A stretch of DNA of 64,000 nucleotides. It comes from Oleispirillum sp963678075. GTDB taxonomy: Bacteria; Pseudomonadota; Alphaproteobacteria; Rhodospirillales; Rhodospirillaceae. The DNA lies in NCBI GenBank assembly GCA_963678075.2, contig CAXXPK010000004.1, positions 1 to 64,000 on the forward strand, in the 5' to 3' direction. Under the pieces are notes generated by a model that was not told where the DNA came from, ran no database searches, and saw nothing but the letters and a program-made list of their open reading frames with translations. Positions within the stretch are counted from its first letter, which is position 1. The number at the start of each line of letters is the position of its first letter. The position numbers and the translations under genes were made by a program. This document shows, piece by piece, positions 8,313-17,962 of this stretch.

Positions 8313-9920
8313 TTGGAAAATCTTGGTCCAGTCATCAGCAAGAACGGCATCGACAAGCAGGGTTTGGGCGGCGTTCGCCGCGCCTATTGGAATCTCTCCA
8401 CCGCGCAACTGACCGAAATGGCGGTCAAGCGCAACGAAGGGCATCTGTCGCGCTATGGCGCGTTCGTCGCGCTGACCGGCGAACATACCGGGCGTTTGCC
8501 CAACGACAAATTCACCGTCAAGGACTCGATCACCGAGGCCACCACCGATTGGGGCAAGGTCAACATCGCCTTCGACCGCGATCGCTTCGACGCGATGGTG
8601 GGGCGGATGTACGACTATTTGATCGGCCGCGACATTTTTGTACAGGATCGCTTCGCCGGGGCCGACCCGGACCATCGTCTGGCGGTACGGATCATTACCG
8701 AGCAGGCTTGGCACGCTCAGTTCTCCCGCAACATGTTCTTGCAGCCGAGCCAGGAAGAGGCCGAGGACTTCGTGCCGGAGTTCACGGTGCTGCAGGTGCC
8801 GTCCTTCCGCGCCGATCCGACCCGCGACGGCACCCGATCCGGGATTTTCGTGATCGTCAACTTCACCCGCCGTTTGGTGATCATCGGCGGTACCTCGTAT
8901 GCCGGGGAAATCAAGAAGTCGATCTTCTCGGTCTTGAACTTCCTGTTGCCGCCCAAGGGCATTCTGCCGATGCACTGTTCGGCCAATATTGGACCGGACG
9001 GCGATGCGGCGGTGTTCTTCGGCCTGTCGGGGACGGGGAAGACCACGCTGTCCGCCGATTCCTCGCGGACCTTGATCGGCGACGACGAACACGGCTGGGG
9101 GCCCAATGGCGTCTTCAACTTCGAAGCCGGTTGTTATGCCAAGGTGATCAATCTTTCCGCCGAGGCCGAACCCGAGATCTACGACACCACGCGCCGTTTC
9201 GGCACCATTCTGGAAAACGTAGTGATGAACCCCAATACCCGGCGGCTCGACCTGACCGACGACCGCTATACCGAGAATACCCGCGGTTCGTATCCGTTGT
9301 GGTTCATTCCCAATGCTTCGGAAAACGGTCGGGGCGGTCATCCGCGCAACATCATCATGCTGACCGCAGACGCCTTCGGCGTGTTGCCGCCGGTGTCCAA
9401 GCTGTCGCCGGAACAGGCGATGTATCACTTCCTGTCCGGCTACACGGCGCGCGTCGCCGGAACCGAAAAGGGCGTTTCCGAACCCTCCGCCACCTTCTCG
9501 ACCTGTTTCGGTGGGCCGTTCATGCTGCGGCGCCCATGGGAATACGGCGAGCTTCTGGCCAACCTGATGCGCGAGCACAAGACCAATTGCTGGCTGGTCA
9601 ACACCGGCTGGTCGGGCGGTCCCTACGGCGTCGGCAAGCGGATGAAGATCGCCCATACCCGCGCCATGGTGCACGGCGCCCTGGATGGACACCTGGAAAA
9701 GGCCAATTTTTCGCCCGATCCGGTGTTCGGCGTGTTGGTCCCCGATGCGTGTCCCGGCGTTCCGTCCGAGGTCTTGCAACCGCGTGCCACCTGGGCGGAC
9801 AAGACCGCCCATGACATCACCGCGGCCAAGCTGTCGGCGATGTTCGAGGTTAACTTCAAGCAGTACGAGGAGCATGTCTCGGATGCGGTGAGGAAGGTCG
9901 CGATCCGCGTCAAGGCATAG
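8313..9920 (+). CDS. pckA: Phosphoenolpyruvate carboxykinase (ATP)
   Basis: This cytosolic enzyme converts oxaloacetate and ATP to phosphoenolpyruvate, CO2 and ADP, the entry step of gluconeogenesis. The 535-residue length matches alphaproteobacterial PckA. Signatures include the P-loop FGLSGTGKTTLSAD, the metal-binding region LIGDDEHGWGPNGVFNFEAGCYAK, and NTGWSGGPYGVGKRM. The TTG at 8313 (MENLGPVISKNGIDK when read as Met) is chosen because GGGGAG lies at 8298-8303 and it gives the usual N-terminus; the frame is open 123 codons further upstream without similarity. It ends in TAG, followed by a strong hairpin terminator. Confidence 0.96.
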   Translation: MENLGPVISKNGIDKQGLGGVRRAYWNLSTAQLTEMAVKRNEGHLSRYGAFVALTGEHTGRLPNDKFTVKDSITEATTDWGKVNIAFDRDRFDAMVGRMYDYLIGRDIFVQDRFAGADPDHRLAVRIITEQAWHAQFSRNMFLQPSQEEAEDFVPEFTVLQVPSFRADPTRDGTRSGIFVIVNFTRRLVIIGGTSYAGEIKKSIFSVLNFLLPPKGILPMHCSANIGPDGDAAVFFGLSGTGKTTLSADSSRTLIGDDEHGWGPNGVFNFEAGCYAKVINLSAEAEPEIYDTTRRFGTILENVVMNPNTRRLDLTDDRYTENTRGSYPLWFIPNASENGRGGHPRNIIMLTADAFGVLPPVSKLSPEQAMYHFLSGYTARVAGTEKGVSEPSATFSTCFGGPFMLRRPWEYGELLANLMREHKTNCWLVNTGWSGGPYGVGKRMKIAHTRAMVHGALDGHLEKANFSPDPVFGVLVPDACPGVPSEVLQPRATWADKTAHDITAAKLSAMFEVNFKQYEEHVSDAVRKVAIRVKA

Positions 9921-9933
9921 CCCTTGACTGGGT

Positions 9934-9977
9934 AAAACGAAGACGCCCCGGAATTTTTCCGGGGCGTCTTCGTTTTA
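9934..9977. terminator. Bidirectional intrinsic terminator between pckA and the channel remnant
   Basis: A long inverted repeat, AAAACGAAGACGCCCCGGA with its complement at 9958-9977 around a short T-rich loop, is flanked by A-rich and T-rich ends. It can therefore terminate pckA on the plus strand and the converging channel remnant on the minus strand. Confidence 0.85.
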
Positions 9978-10902
9978 TTCGGAAGTCAGCAGGCTTCGGC
10001 GTGCCGCTTCCCTGCGCAGGATGCTCTCGGCATCGTCGGGGCTGAGCCCCAGCTCGTTGCACAATCGGTCGAGCGCAATCTTTTCCTCTCGGGTTATCAC
10101 GTCGTCGGCAAGAGCCTCGGTTACCGCCGTCTCATAGCGGCGCTGTCCGACGCGAAGCCGTTCGCTGAAGGCAGAAGCCAGGATGCCGGCGGGCAACGCC
10201 ACCATGCCAACCCCGGTCATCGCAACGACGCCCCCCCAGCAGACGGCCTCCAGACGGTCACCGGCACCATGTCGCCATAGCCCAGCGTGGTCAGAGTGAC
10301 CACTGCCCAGTACATGGCGGCTGGAACGTGGGGAAAACGGTGGGCTGCACCGCGTTCTCGGCCAGGAACACGAGGCTGGCCGCCACCACCACCAGCAGTC
10401 CCAGAATCGATACCAGCGCCGCGATGATTCGCGCTTCCTGCCGCAACACCTGCAACAATAGGGAGAACGCCGGAAAATGTCGCGCCAGTTTGAAAAGCTG
10501 CAACAGGCGCAGCACTTTCAGATCCACGACGGGCGTGAACGGCAGGTAGAACGGAAAGATCGCGATCAGATCGACCAGGGCCAGTGGCGAGACCACGTAT
10601 CGCGCCCGCATCGCCAGACGTGCCCTCGCCGTCGTTGGTGGCGGGGTCTCGGTTTCGACGCAAGACCACACGCGAGCAAGGTATTCAACGGTGAAGATCA
10701 CGACCGAAATCACTTCGCAGACGTTCAGGGTGTCGCCAGCCACGGCATGAATGGCGGGTACGGTGTCCAATACCGCAGCGGCGGTATTGAACAGAATCAG
10801 CAGCAACAAGATATCCGATATCACGCGACTGCCGTGAGCCGAGGATTCTCCGCGCGTGGCCAGAAGATTCCGCGTCCGTCGCCGTGCCGCCCTCCAGTTC
10901 AT
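9975..10902 (-). pseudogene. Voltage-gated-type potassium channel, frameshifted twice
   Basis: The first frame, from 10902, gives S1-S5-like segments of a six-TM cation channel, including an Arg-containing S4-like stretch (DLKVLRLLQLFKLARHF). It breaks after AENAVQPTVFPTFQPP. The pore helix and selectivity filter (MYWAVVTLTTLGYGDMVPVT) lie in a second frame near 10260-10330. The S6 end and cytoplasmic tail (GVGMVALPAGILASAFSERL, followed by a charged 50-residue tail) lie in a third frame ending at 9975. Together they cover one full-length channel with two frameshifts, around 10320 and 10220. It would have been an inner-membrane K+ channel. It sits 15 bases upstream of polA's 3' end on the same strand. 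Confidence 0.8.
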
Positions 10903-10917
10903 GCCCGTCCCCTCCGG

Positions 10918-13734
10918 TCAGTGCGCCGATGCCCAGGTCGCGCCCTGGCCGGCATCCACCACCAGCGGCACCGACAGCTCCGTCGCCCCTTCCATCACCG
11001 GCTTGATCAGGGCGATCAGGGCCTCGACCTGATCGGCCGCGACCTCGAACACCAGTTCGTCGTGGACCTGCAAGACCGCCTTGGCCGTCAGTTCGGAGTC
11101 CGTCAGCGCGCGATCCACCGCGATCATCGCCCGCTTCATGATGTCCGCCGCGCCGCCCTGAATCGGCGCGTTAATCGCGGCGCGTTCGGCGAAGGTCCGT
11201 TGCGCCGGGTTCTTGGCGGCAATCCCCGGGGTGGCGCAGACCCGTCCGAACAGGGTGCGTACATGACCATGGGCGCGGGCGAAGTCCTTGGTGGTTTCCA
11301 TATAGGCGCGGATTTCCGGGTAGCGGGCGAAATAGGCTTCGATATAGGTCTTCGCCTCGCCCTGCGGGATGTTCAGTTGGCGCGCCAGACCGAACGGCGA
11401 GATGCCATAGATGATGCCGAAGTTGATCGCCTTGGCGCGTCGCCGCAGCATCGGGTCCATGCCCTCGATCGGCACGCCGAAGACCTGGGCGGCGGTGGCG
11501 GCGTGAATGTCGGCGCCCTCGGCGAAGGCCCGCTTCAGGGCCGCGACCTCGCCGACGTGGGCCATCAGGCGCAGTTCGATCTGCGAATAGTCGGCGGAGA
11601 CCAGAACATTGCCCGGCGCGGCGATGAACGCCTGACGGATGCGGCGGCCCTCCTCGGAGCGGATTGGGATGTTCTGGAGGTTGGGGTCGGTGGACGACAA
11701 CCGTCCAGTCGAGGTAATGGTCAGGGCGAAGGTGGTGTGGACCCGTCCGGTTTTCTTGTTGATCTGGCCGACCAGGGCGTCGGCGTAGGTGGATTTGAGC
11801 TTTTGCAGCTGCCGCCAGTCCAGAACCCGCGCGGGCAGGTCGTGGCCTTGCGCCGCCAGATCGTCCAACACTTTGGCGTCGGTGGAGTAGGCGCCGGTCT
11901 TGCCGCTTTTCTTGCCGCCCGGAAGCGACATCCTTTCGAACAGGATCTCGCCCAGCTGCTTCGGCGAGGCAAGGTTGAACGCCTCCCCCGCCAGGGCGTG
12001 AACCTGCGTTTCCAGTACCGCCATGCGGCCCTCGAAATCGCGGCTCATCGTGGCCAGGGCGGCGGCATAGATCGCCACCCCGGCGTCCTCCATCGCGAAC
12101 AGAATCGGCACCATCGGTCGGTCGAAGCGTTCGTAGATGCCGATCCGGCGCTCCTGCAACAGCCGCGCCCGCAGGAAGGCGTGTAGCCGCCAGGTGATGT
12201 CGGCGTCCTCGGCGGCATAGGCGCGGGCCTGCTCCAACGGCACCTTGTCGAAGGTGATCCGTCCCTTGCCCTTGCCGCAGACCTCGGCGAAGGGGATGGT
12301 CTGGTGGTCGAGGTGCAGCCGCGCCAGTTCGTCCATGCCGTGGCCGTGGGCGCCGCCGTCCAGCGCGCAGGACATCACCATGGTGTCGTCGATGGGCGCG
12401 ACGGTCAGGCCTTCGCCTGCCAGCACGTGCATGTCGAACTTGATGTTGTGGCCGATCTTCAGGACGGCGGGGGAGGCCAGTAACGGTTGCAGCAAGGCGA
12501 CGGCGCGATTGACCGCGATCTGTCGCGGCGCGTCGATGTGGGCGGAACCGAAATCCAGGGTGCCGGGCTGGGCAGCGGCCTCGACTAGGCCGTGGCGCAG
12601 CGGAATGTAACAGGCGTCATTGGGCCCCAGCGCCAACGAGACGCCGACCAGTTGCGCGGTCATCGGGTCGAGGCCGGTGGTTTCGGTGTCCACCGCCACC
12701 GCGCCCAGGTCGCGGGCGCGGGCGATCCAGCGGGTCAGCGGCGCCTCGTCGGTGACCAGTTCATAGGCCGCCCGATCGACCGGCGGCAGGTCGGGCAGTG
12801 GGATGCCCCTGGCGGCGGGGGGATCCGTCGTGGGCGTTCCCGCCGAAGCCGTGGCGGTGCGCGGCGTGCCGTTGCGGGTCAGTCCGGCGGTGCGGGCGAT
12901 CAGGCTGCGGAAGCCCTGCTGCTCCAAGAACGCCTTCAGGATGTCCGTGTCGATGTCGCGCACCGTCAGGTCGTCCAGATCGACGGTGATCGGCACCGCG
13001 TGGTCCAGGGTGACCAGACGCCGTGAAATCCGCGCCAGATCGGCGTGGTCGATCAGCGACTGGCGACGCTTCGGTTGCGGGATTTCGTGGGCGCGGGCCA
13101 GCAGCGAATCCAGGCCGCCGTACTGGTCGATCAATTGCGCCGCGGTCTTGACGCCGATCCCCGGCACGCCGGGAACGTTGTCGCTGGAATCCCCGGCCAG
13201 CGCCTGCACGTCGATCACCTTGTCCGGGGCGACCCCGAATTTTTCGCGCACCGCCGCCTCGTCGATGTAGCGGTTCTTCATCGGGTCGAACAGGGCGACG
13301 CCGTCGCGCACCAATTGCATCAGGTCCTTGTCGGCGGAAACCACCACCACGTCATAGCCTGCCGCGACGCCCCGGTCGGCCAGGGTGGCGATGATATCGT
13401 CGGCCTCGAACCCCTCCATTTCCAGGCGGGCCACCTGACCGGCGGTGGCGGCTTCGCGGATCAGGGGGAACTGCGGCACCAGATCCTCGGGCGGTGGTGG
13501 CCGGTGCGCCTTGTAATCGGGGTAGATGTCGTTGCGGAAGGTCTTTCTGGCCGAATCGAAGATCACCGCCAGGTGACGGGCGTCCAGATCGGCGATCAGC
13601 TTCAACAGCATCGCGGTGAAGCCATAGACCGCGTTGACCGGGGTGCCGTCGGGGCGGGTCATCGGCGGCAGGGCGTGGTAGGCGCGGAAAATGTATCCCG
13701 AACCATCGACCAGATGCAGGGTACGGCGGTTCAC
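10918..13734 (-). CDS. polA: DNA polymerase I
   Basis: The 938-residue enzyme fills gaps and removes RNA primers. The 5'-3' exonuclease domain starts at TLHLVDGSGYIFRAYHALPP and contains VVSADKDLMQLV and DSSDNVPGVPGIG. A 3'-5' exonuclease domain with VAVDTETTGLDPM and KIGHNIKFDMHVL follows, with its acidic residues kept. The polymerase domain shows SADYSQIELRLMAHV, RRRAKAINFGIIYGIS and LQVHDELVFEV. The GTG at 13734 is chosen because it overlaps the stop of the upstream zinc-finger gene (GTGA) and gives the expected N-terminus. Confidence 0.96.
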   Translation of the reverse strand: MNRRTLHLVDGSGYIFRAYHALPPMTRPDGTPVNAVYGFTAMLLKLIADLDARHLAVIFDSARKTFRNDIYPDYKAHRPPPPEDLVPQFPLIREAATAGQVARLEMEGFEADDIIATLADRGVAAGYDVVVVSADKDLMQLVRDGVALFDPMKNRYIDEAAVREKFGVAPDKVIDVQALAGDSSDNVPGVPGIGVKTAAQLIDQYGGLDSLLARAHEIPQPKRRQSLIDHADLARISRRLVTLDHAVPITVDLDDLTVRDIDTDILKAFLEQQGFRSLIARTAGLTRNGTPRTATASAGTPTTDPPAARGIPLPDLPPVDRAAYELVTDEAPLTRWIARARDLGAVAVDTETTGLDPMTAQLVGVSLALGPNDACYIPLRHGLVEAAAQPGTLDFGSAHIDAPRQIAVNRAVALLQPLLASPAVLKIGHNIKFDMHVLAGEGLTVAPIDDTMVMSCALDGGAHGHGMDELARLHLDHQTIPFAEVCGKGKGRITFDKVPLEQARAYAAEDADITWRLHAFLRARLLQERRIGIYERFDRPMVPILFAMEDAGVAIYAAALATMSRDFEGRMAVLETQVHALAGEAFNLASPKQLGEILFERMSLPGGKKSGKTGAYSTDAKVLDDLAAQGHDLPARVLDWRQLQKLKSTYADALVGQINKKTGRVHTTFALTITSTGRLSSTDPNLQNIPIRSEEGRRIRQAFIAAPGNVLVSADYSQIELRLMAHVGEVAALKRAFAEGADIHAATAAQVFGVPIEGMDPMLRRRAKAINFGIIYGISPFGLARQLNIPQGEAKTYIEAYFARYPEIRAYMETTKDFARAHGHVRTLFGRVCATPGIAAKNPAQRTFAERAAINAPIQGGAADIMKRAMIAVDRALTDSELTAKAVLQVHDELVFEVAADQVEALIALIKPVMEGATELSVPLVVDAGQGATWASAH

Positions 13735-13913
13735 GCGCCGACCTCGGCGACGATGTTGGGGGCGACGAACTGTCGTCCGCAGTAGGGGCAGGTGGCCCGA
13801 CCGAGCTGAAATGCCAGGCAAACATTGGGATGACCGAGCGCGCCGTTGCCGCCGTCGCAGATCGCGGCATGGGCATAAGCGGGGGTTTCGGCGGAAACGG
13901 GGGCGTTCTGCAT
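13731..13913 (-). CDS. Zinc-finger (CHCC type) small protein
   Basis: A 60-residue protein with a CHCC-type zinc-binding pattern: cysteine in AAICDGGNG, histidine in LGHPNVCLA, and the pair in ATCPYCGRQFVA. Similar small proteins are widespread in Proteobacteria, and a related domain occurs in a subunit of respiratory complex I. Its last bases overlap the GTG start of polA, so the two are translationally coupled. Function in this organism is unknown. Confidence 0.8.
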   Translation of the reverse strand: MQNAPVSAETPAYAHAAICDGGNGALGHPNVCLAFQLGRATCPYCGRQFVAPNIVAEVGA

Positions 13914-14026
13914 GGCATATCCTTGGGGTTTGGGACGGTCCCGATCTTATACCAACTTCCCCGGGCTTGACAGAAGGGGCGCGTGCGCCTTTCTAAAGGG
14001 ACACCTCCGTTCAGATTGGTTCCCCC

Positions 14027-14986
14027 ATGCCCGCTCCGCCGGATTTCGCCATCGTCATCGAGGATTTGTGCAAGACCTATCGCGCCCGCGATGGCCAGAC
14101 CCGCCGTCCGGCGTTGAATCGGGTGTCGTTGTCGGTGCCGCGTGGCGCGATGTTCGCGCTGCTGGGGCCGAATGGCGCGGGAAAGTCGTCCCTGATCAAC
14201 GTGATGGCCGGTCTGGTGGTGAAGACCTCGGGCCGGGTCACGATCTGGGGTCACGATATCGACGTCGATGACCGACAGGCGCGGCGCGCCATCGGCATCG
14301 TGCCGCAGGAACTCAATCTCGATCCTTTTTTTACGCCGCGCGAAACCCTTGAGGTGCAGGCCGGATACTACGGCATCCCAAAGGCCGAGCGCCGCACCGA
14401 CCAGATTCTCGAGACCGTCGGCCTCGCCGACAAGGCGACCGCCTATGCGCGGACCCTGTCGGGCGGAATGCGTCGCCGCCTGCTGATCGCCAAGGCGATG
14501 GTGCACAATCCGCAGATTCTGGTGCTGGACGAACCCACCGCCGGGGTCGATGTGGAGCTGCGCCAGCAGTTATGGGAAACCATTCGCGAGATGAACTCCC
14601 TGGGCCATACCATCCTGTTGACCACTCATTATCTAGAGGAAGCGCAGGACAACTGCGAAACCGTCGCGATCCTGCACCACGGCGAAGTGGTCGCCTGCGA
14701 ATCGCGGGATGGGCTGCTGTCCCGTTTGCAGGACAAGGTGGTGGCGGTGCGCTTCGCCGCCGACATCGCGACGACCCCAGAGGCCTTGCATCCCTTCGCG
14801 CCCGAGCCGACGGGGCCGCGCATCCTGTCTTTCCGAGTGCGGCGCGATGACGGCGGCATTCCGGCTCTGTTGAACGCGTTGCCCGGTTGCGGGTTGGCGA
14901 TCGCCGATATTTCGACCGCCGAACCCGACCTGGAGGAGGTCTTCTTGCTTCTCACCCGCGAGGAACCGGCGACCGCCCCGATTTAA
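14027..14986 (+). CDS. ABC transporter ATP-binding protein (ABC-2 export type), orphan
   Basis: A 319-residue ATPase of the DrrA/YadG type. Walker A is LLGPNGAGKSSLINVMAG, the Q loop is IVPQELNLDPFFT, the signature is TLSGGMRRRLLIAKAM, Walker B is ILVLDEPTAGVD and the switch histidine is in LLTTHYLEEAQ. The C-terminal 80 residues form the accessory domain common in these exporters. No ABC-2 permease follows: the next feature is a tRNA gene 53 bases on. The substrate cannot be told from the ATPase. Confidence 0.9.
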   Translation: MPAPPDFAIVIEDLCKTYRARDGQTRRPALNRVSLSVPRGAMFALLGPNGAGKSSLINVMAGLVVKTSGRVTIWGHDIDVDDRQARRAIGIVPQELNLDPFFTPRETLEVQAGYYGIPKAERRTDQILETVGLADKATAYARTLSGGMRRRLLIAKAMVHNPQILVLDEPTAGVDVELRQQLWETIREMNSLGHTILLTTHYLEEAQDNCETVAILHHGEVVACESRDGLLSRLQDKVVAVRFAADIATTPEALHPFAPEPTGPRILSFRVRRDDGGIPALLNALPGCGLAIADISTAEPDLEEVFLLLTREEPATAPI

Positions 14987-15039
14987 GAGTTGTCGCGGCG
15001 GGGCGGGGTTGATACAGTCCCCGCCCTGCAAAGGACCGT

Positions 15040-15116
15040 GCGCCCGTAGCTCAGATGGATAGAGTGTCGGCCTCCGAAGCCGAAGGTCGTGGGTTCGAAT
15101 CCCGCCGGGCGCACCA
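15040..15116 (+). tRNA. tRNA-Arg (CCG)
   Basis: A 77-base cloverleaf with CCA encoded. The acceptor arms GCGCCCG and CGGGCGC pair fully. The D arm carries TAGCTCAGATGGATAGAG, the anticodon stem is TCGGC/GCCGA with loop CTCCGAA (anticodon CCG, reading CGG), and the T arm contains GGTTCGAATCC. Confidence 0.97.
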
Positions 15117-15191
15117 TTTTTCTTTCGTATCCGTCCATACCCGCCCGGCACGCTCTCGTTGCCGGGTTCTTTGCTTTTCGTGGAGCTTTCC

Positions 15192-16610
15192 ATGCTTGCC
15201 GCCGTTTTTTCCTTTCTTCCGGGTTTTCGCTGGCGGAAGGAGGCGCGCGCGGTGTTCTCGCTGGCCTGGCCGATCATCCTGGGCAATCTTACCCACATGG
15301 CGGTCTTCGCCACCGATGTCGCCTTCATCGGTCATTACGCGCCGCAGGCCCTGGCGGTGTCGGCGTTGGCCACCAACCTGCTGCAGATGGTGATGATGGC
15401 GGGCCTCGGCCTCAGCATGGCGTCCGCGCCGATGATCGCCAATGCCCTGGGGCATGGCCTGCACGCGGTGCGCGACGTGCGGCGCACGGTGCGGCAGGCG
15501 ATCTGGGTGTGTTGGGGCTATGCGGCCCTGATGATGGTGGTGCTGTGGCAGGGCAAACGGATTTTCCGGCTGTTCGGTCAGGCGCCGGATCTTGCCGCCC
15601 AGGCGGGGTCTTACCTGCACATCCTGCAATGGACGATGTTTCCGTTGTTGGGGTTCTGGGTGCTGCGTTTCTTCGCTCTGACCCTGAACCGGCCGCGCGC
15701 CACCCTGACGGTGACGGCGCTGGGCATCGGCGTCAACGCGCTGGGCAACCATGTCCTGGTGTTCGGCCATTTCGGTCTGCCGGAGCTTGGGGTCCTGGGC
15801 TCCGGCATGTCCTCGCTGATCGCGTCCTGGTTCATGTTCGTGGCGCTGGCGGTGTTTTGTTCGGTTGATCGCCGCCTCAAGCGCTATGCCGTGTTGGGGC
15901 GGTTCTGGCGCGCCGACTGGCTCCGGTTCGTCGCGCTGTGGCGGCTTGGTCTGCCGATCGGGGTGACGTCGGCGATGGAGGGCGTCTTGTTCTTCGGGTC
16001 GGCCTTTGTCGTCGGTCGTTTTGGCGCCGAGTCCCTGGCGGCGCATGCCCTGGTCATGCAGTTGGGCGGTTTTGCCTTCATGATTCCGATGGGGCTGAGC
16101 GAAGCCGCGACGATTCGGGTCGGTCTGTGGTCCGGGCGCGGCGATTCCGTGGGCGTCGGCGTCGCGGGCGGCGCCTCGCTGGCCTTGGCGGTGGGGTTCT
16201 CCCTGCTGACGGCGACGGTGATGCTGGTGTTCCCCGAGGTCGTTCTGGCGCTGTTTCTGGACGCGAACGATCCGGGCGCGCCGGGGGTGATGGCGTTGGC
16301 CGCGCGTTTTTTGGTGGTGGCGGCGTTGCTTCAGCTCGCCGACGGCACGCAGGTGGTCGGCGCGGGGGCTCTGCGTGGGTTGAAGGATGCGCGCATGCAC
16401 ATGGTCTTCATCCTTACCGGTCACATGGTTCTGGCCTTGCCGACGGGCGTCGCTCTGGCCTTCTGGGGCGGCCTTGGCGGCTTGGGTATGTGGATCGGCT
16501 TCGCCGTCGGTCTGACCTGCGTCGCGGCTCTGGTGGTGGGGCGCTGGCGCACCCGCACCCGTCTGGGGTTGATTGAGCGCTGCCGCGTGGCGACCGCGGC
16601 GGCGGCGTAA
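15192..16610 (+). CDS. MATE family efflux transporter
   Basis: A 472-residue inner-membrane exporter of the multi-antimicrobial extrusion family, with about 12 hydrophobic segments in two similar halves. The first half opens with ARAVFSLAWPIILGNLTHMAVFATDVAFIGH and the second with FVALWRLGLPIGVTSAMEGVLFF, the usual MATE pattern at each half. The start at 15192 has GGAG six bases upstream; an earlier TTG at 15159 is less likely. The substrate is not predictable. It stands alone between a tRNA and a converging gene. Confidence 0.9.
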   Translation: MLAAVFSFLPGFRWRKEARAVFSLAWPIILGNLTHMAVFATDVAFIGHYAPQALAVSALATNLLQMVMMAGLGLSMASAPMIANALGHGLHAVRDVRRTVRQAIWVCWGYAALMMVVLWQGKRIFRLFGQAPDLAAQAGSYLHILQWTMFPLLGFWVLRFFALTLNRPRATLTVTALGIGVNALGNHVLVFGHFGLPELGVLGSGMSSLIASWFMFVALAVFCSVDRRLKRYAVLGRFWRADWLRFVALWRLGLPIGVTSAMEGVLFFGSAFVVGRFGAESLAAHALVMQLGGFAFMIPMGLSEAATIRVGLWSGRGDSVGVGVAGGASLALAVGFSLLTATVMLVFPEVVLALFLDANDPGAPGVMALAARFLVVAALLQLADGTQVVGAGALRGLKDARMHMVFILTGHMVLALPTGVALAFWGGLGGLGMWIGFAVGLTCVAALVVGRWRTRTRLGLIERCRVATAAAA

Positions 16611-16650
16611 ATTGGCGGCCAGAGCCCGCGTTTCTTGGGCGATTCCTTGG

Positions 16651-17937
16651 CTATGCGCCGCGGAAGAACGTCACATAGACGTAGCCGATGCTCATCGCGA
16701 CGAAGAAGGCGAGGCCGCTCCAGCTGATCGCGGTCAGCACCGGGCCGGGGCGTTGTTCCGGCGGTACGTTCGCTCCATTCATCACCTTAAGGTTGATGTA
16801 GGCCAGGATCGGCGAAGTCAGGAAGGACACGATCGCGGCGAAGGACAGCAACTGAATCAGGCTCGAGACGAAGAACATGATGACGATCGCGGCGACGATG
16901 ACGGAGAGGACGATCCACATCTGGTGGATCAGGCGAAAGCGGGGCTGTTTCAGGCCGCCGATCAACATGCAGCAGGAGGCCAGGGACCGTGGATAGCCAT
17001 CGACCACGGTCAGGGTGGTGCTGAACATGGTGATGAAGGCGGCGGTCAGGATCAACGGCCGCGACCATTCGCCGATGGTTGCGCTGTACAGGGAAACGAA
17101 CTGCTTGGAAAAGGCGATGCCGCCACCCGAGAAGGTCGCGCCCGAGCCGTACATCACCAGGGCGCCCAGGGCGACGAAAAGCACGGCCAGCACCATGCAT
17201 GAAACGTACCCGATGTAGAAGTCGATGTTGGATTCCCGCACGCTGGCGAAGTGGCTGGTCTGTTTTTCGCGGCTGAACATCCACAGCGAGGACCATGCGG
17301 ACAGATCGACCGGGGCGGGCATCCACCCCAGCAGCATGACCAGGAAGGGCAGGGTCGCCCAGGTCCACGGGCTGGGGGCCACGAAGGCGGGCGGCGCCGC
17401 GGTGTGGTTGACCAGCGCGAAGCCGACGGCGACCACTGTGCAGAGGGTCAGGACCACGATGATGATCTTCGAAATGCCGTCCAGAAGCGCGTAATGTCCC
17501 AGCAGGATGATCAGGGCGCAGACCGCCATCAAAAGCACGGCGGACTGATGGACCGGTAATGCGAAGATGCCATAGGCGGCGAATAGCGCGCCGCTCAGCA
17601 TCGCGACTCCGGCGGTATTGATGATGCCGGTCAGGATATTGATGCCCAGAAAGACATAGACGTATCCCATGCCCTGGCGGCAATACCCGTCCAGCAGGCT
17701 TTCCCCGGTCGCCGAGGTGTAGCGCTGGCCATACAGGAAGAATGGGAATTTCAGAAGGTTGGCCAGAAGGACAAGGCCCAGCAGGCTCCACCCGAATTCG
17801 GCCCCGGCCCGTGTTGACCAGACCAGATGGGAGCCGCCGACCGCGGCGCAGGCCATCAGGATGCCGGGCCCCACGGCCTTCCAAAGGTTCGTCCGGGCAG
17901 CCGCTTTTGCCTCTGCCGCGTTCTTGTCGTTCTGCAT
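16651..17937 (-). CDS. Nramp-related membrane transporter lacking the canonical metal motif
   Basis: A 428-residue, roughly 11-TM protein with the Nramp fold signature in TM1 (GPGILMACAAVGG...GAEFGWSLLGLVLLANLLKFPFF). Classical Nramp metal transporters carry DPGN in TM1 and MPH in TM6. Here the first position reads VGGS, and the second appears as GWMPAPVDLSAWSS without the histidine. The protein is therefore a divergent branch, and proton-coupled Mn/Fe transport should not be assumed. The start MQNDKNAAEAKAAARTN is at 17937. It converges with the MATE gene and is followed upstream on the same strand by the lysE remnant. Confidence 0.8.
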   Translation of the reverse strand: MQNDKNAAEAKAAARTNLWKAVGPGILMACAAVGGSHLVWSTRAGAEFGWSLLGLVLLANLLKFPFFLYGQRYTSATGESLLDGYCRQGMGYVYVFLGINILTGIINTAGVAMLSGALFAAYGIFALPVHQSAVLLMAVCALIILLGHYALLDGISKIIIVVLTLCTVVAVGFALVNHTAAPPAFVAPSPWTWATLPFLVMLLGWMPAPVDLSAWSSLWMFSREKQTSHFASVRESNIDFYIGYVSCMVLAVLFVALGALVMYGSGATFSGGGIAFSKQFVSLYSATIGEWSRPLILTAAFITMFSTTLTVVDGYPRSLASCCMLIGGLKQPRFRLIHQMWIVLSVIVAAIVIMFFVSSLIQLLSFAAIVSFLTSPILAYINLKVMNGANVPPEQRPGPVLTAISWSGLAFFVAMSIGYVYVTFFRGA

Positions 17938-17962
17938 GTTTTCCCCCAGAGATACGAAGACG

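Noticed and set aside
8148..9875. Minus-strand open frame of 575 codons opposite pckA
   Set aside because: Shadow frame of a certain gene, without domain similarity or ribosome binding site.
15051..16424. Minus-strand open frame opposite the MATE gene and tRNA-Arg
   Set aside because: Gln/His/Arg-rich shadow that also runs through the tRNA; no domain.
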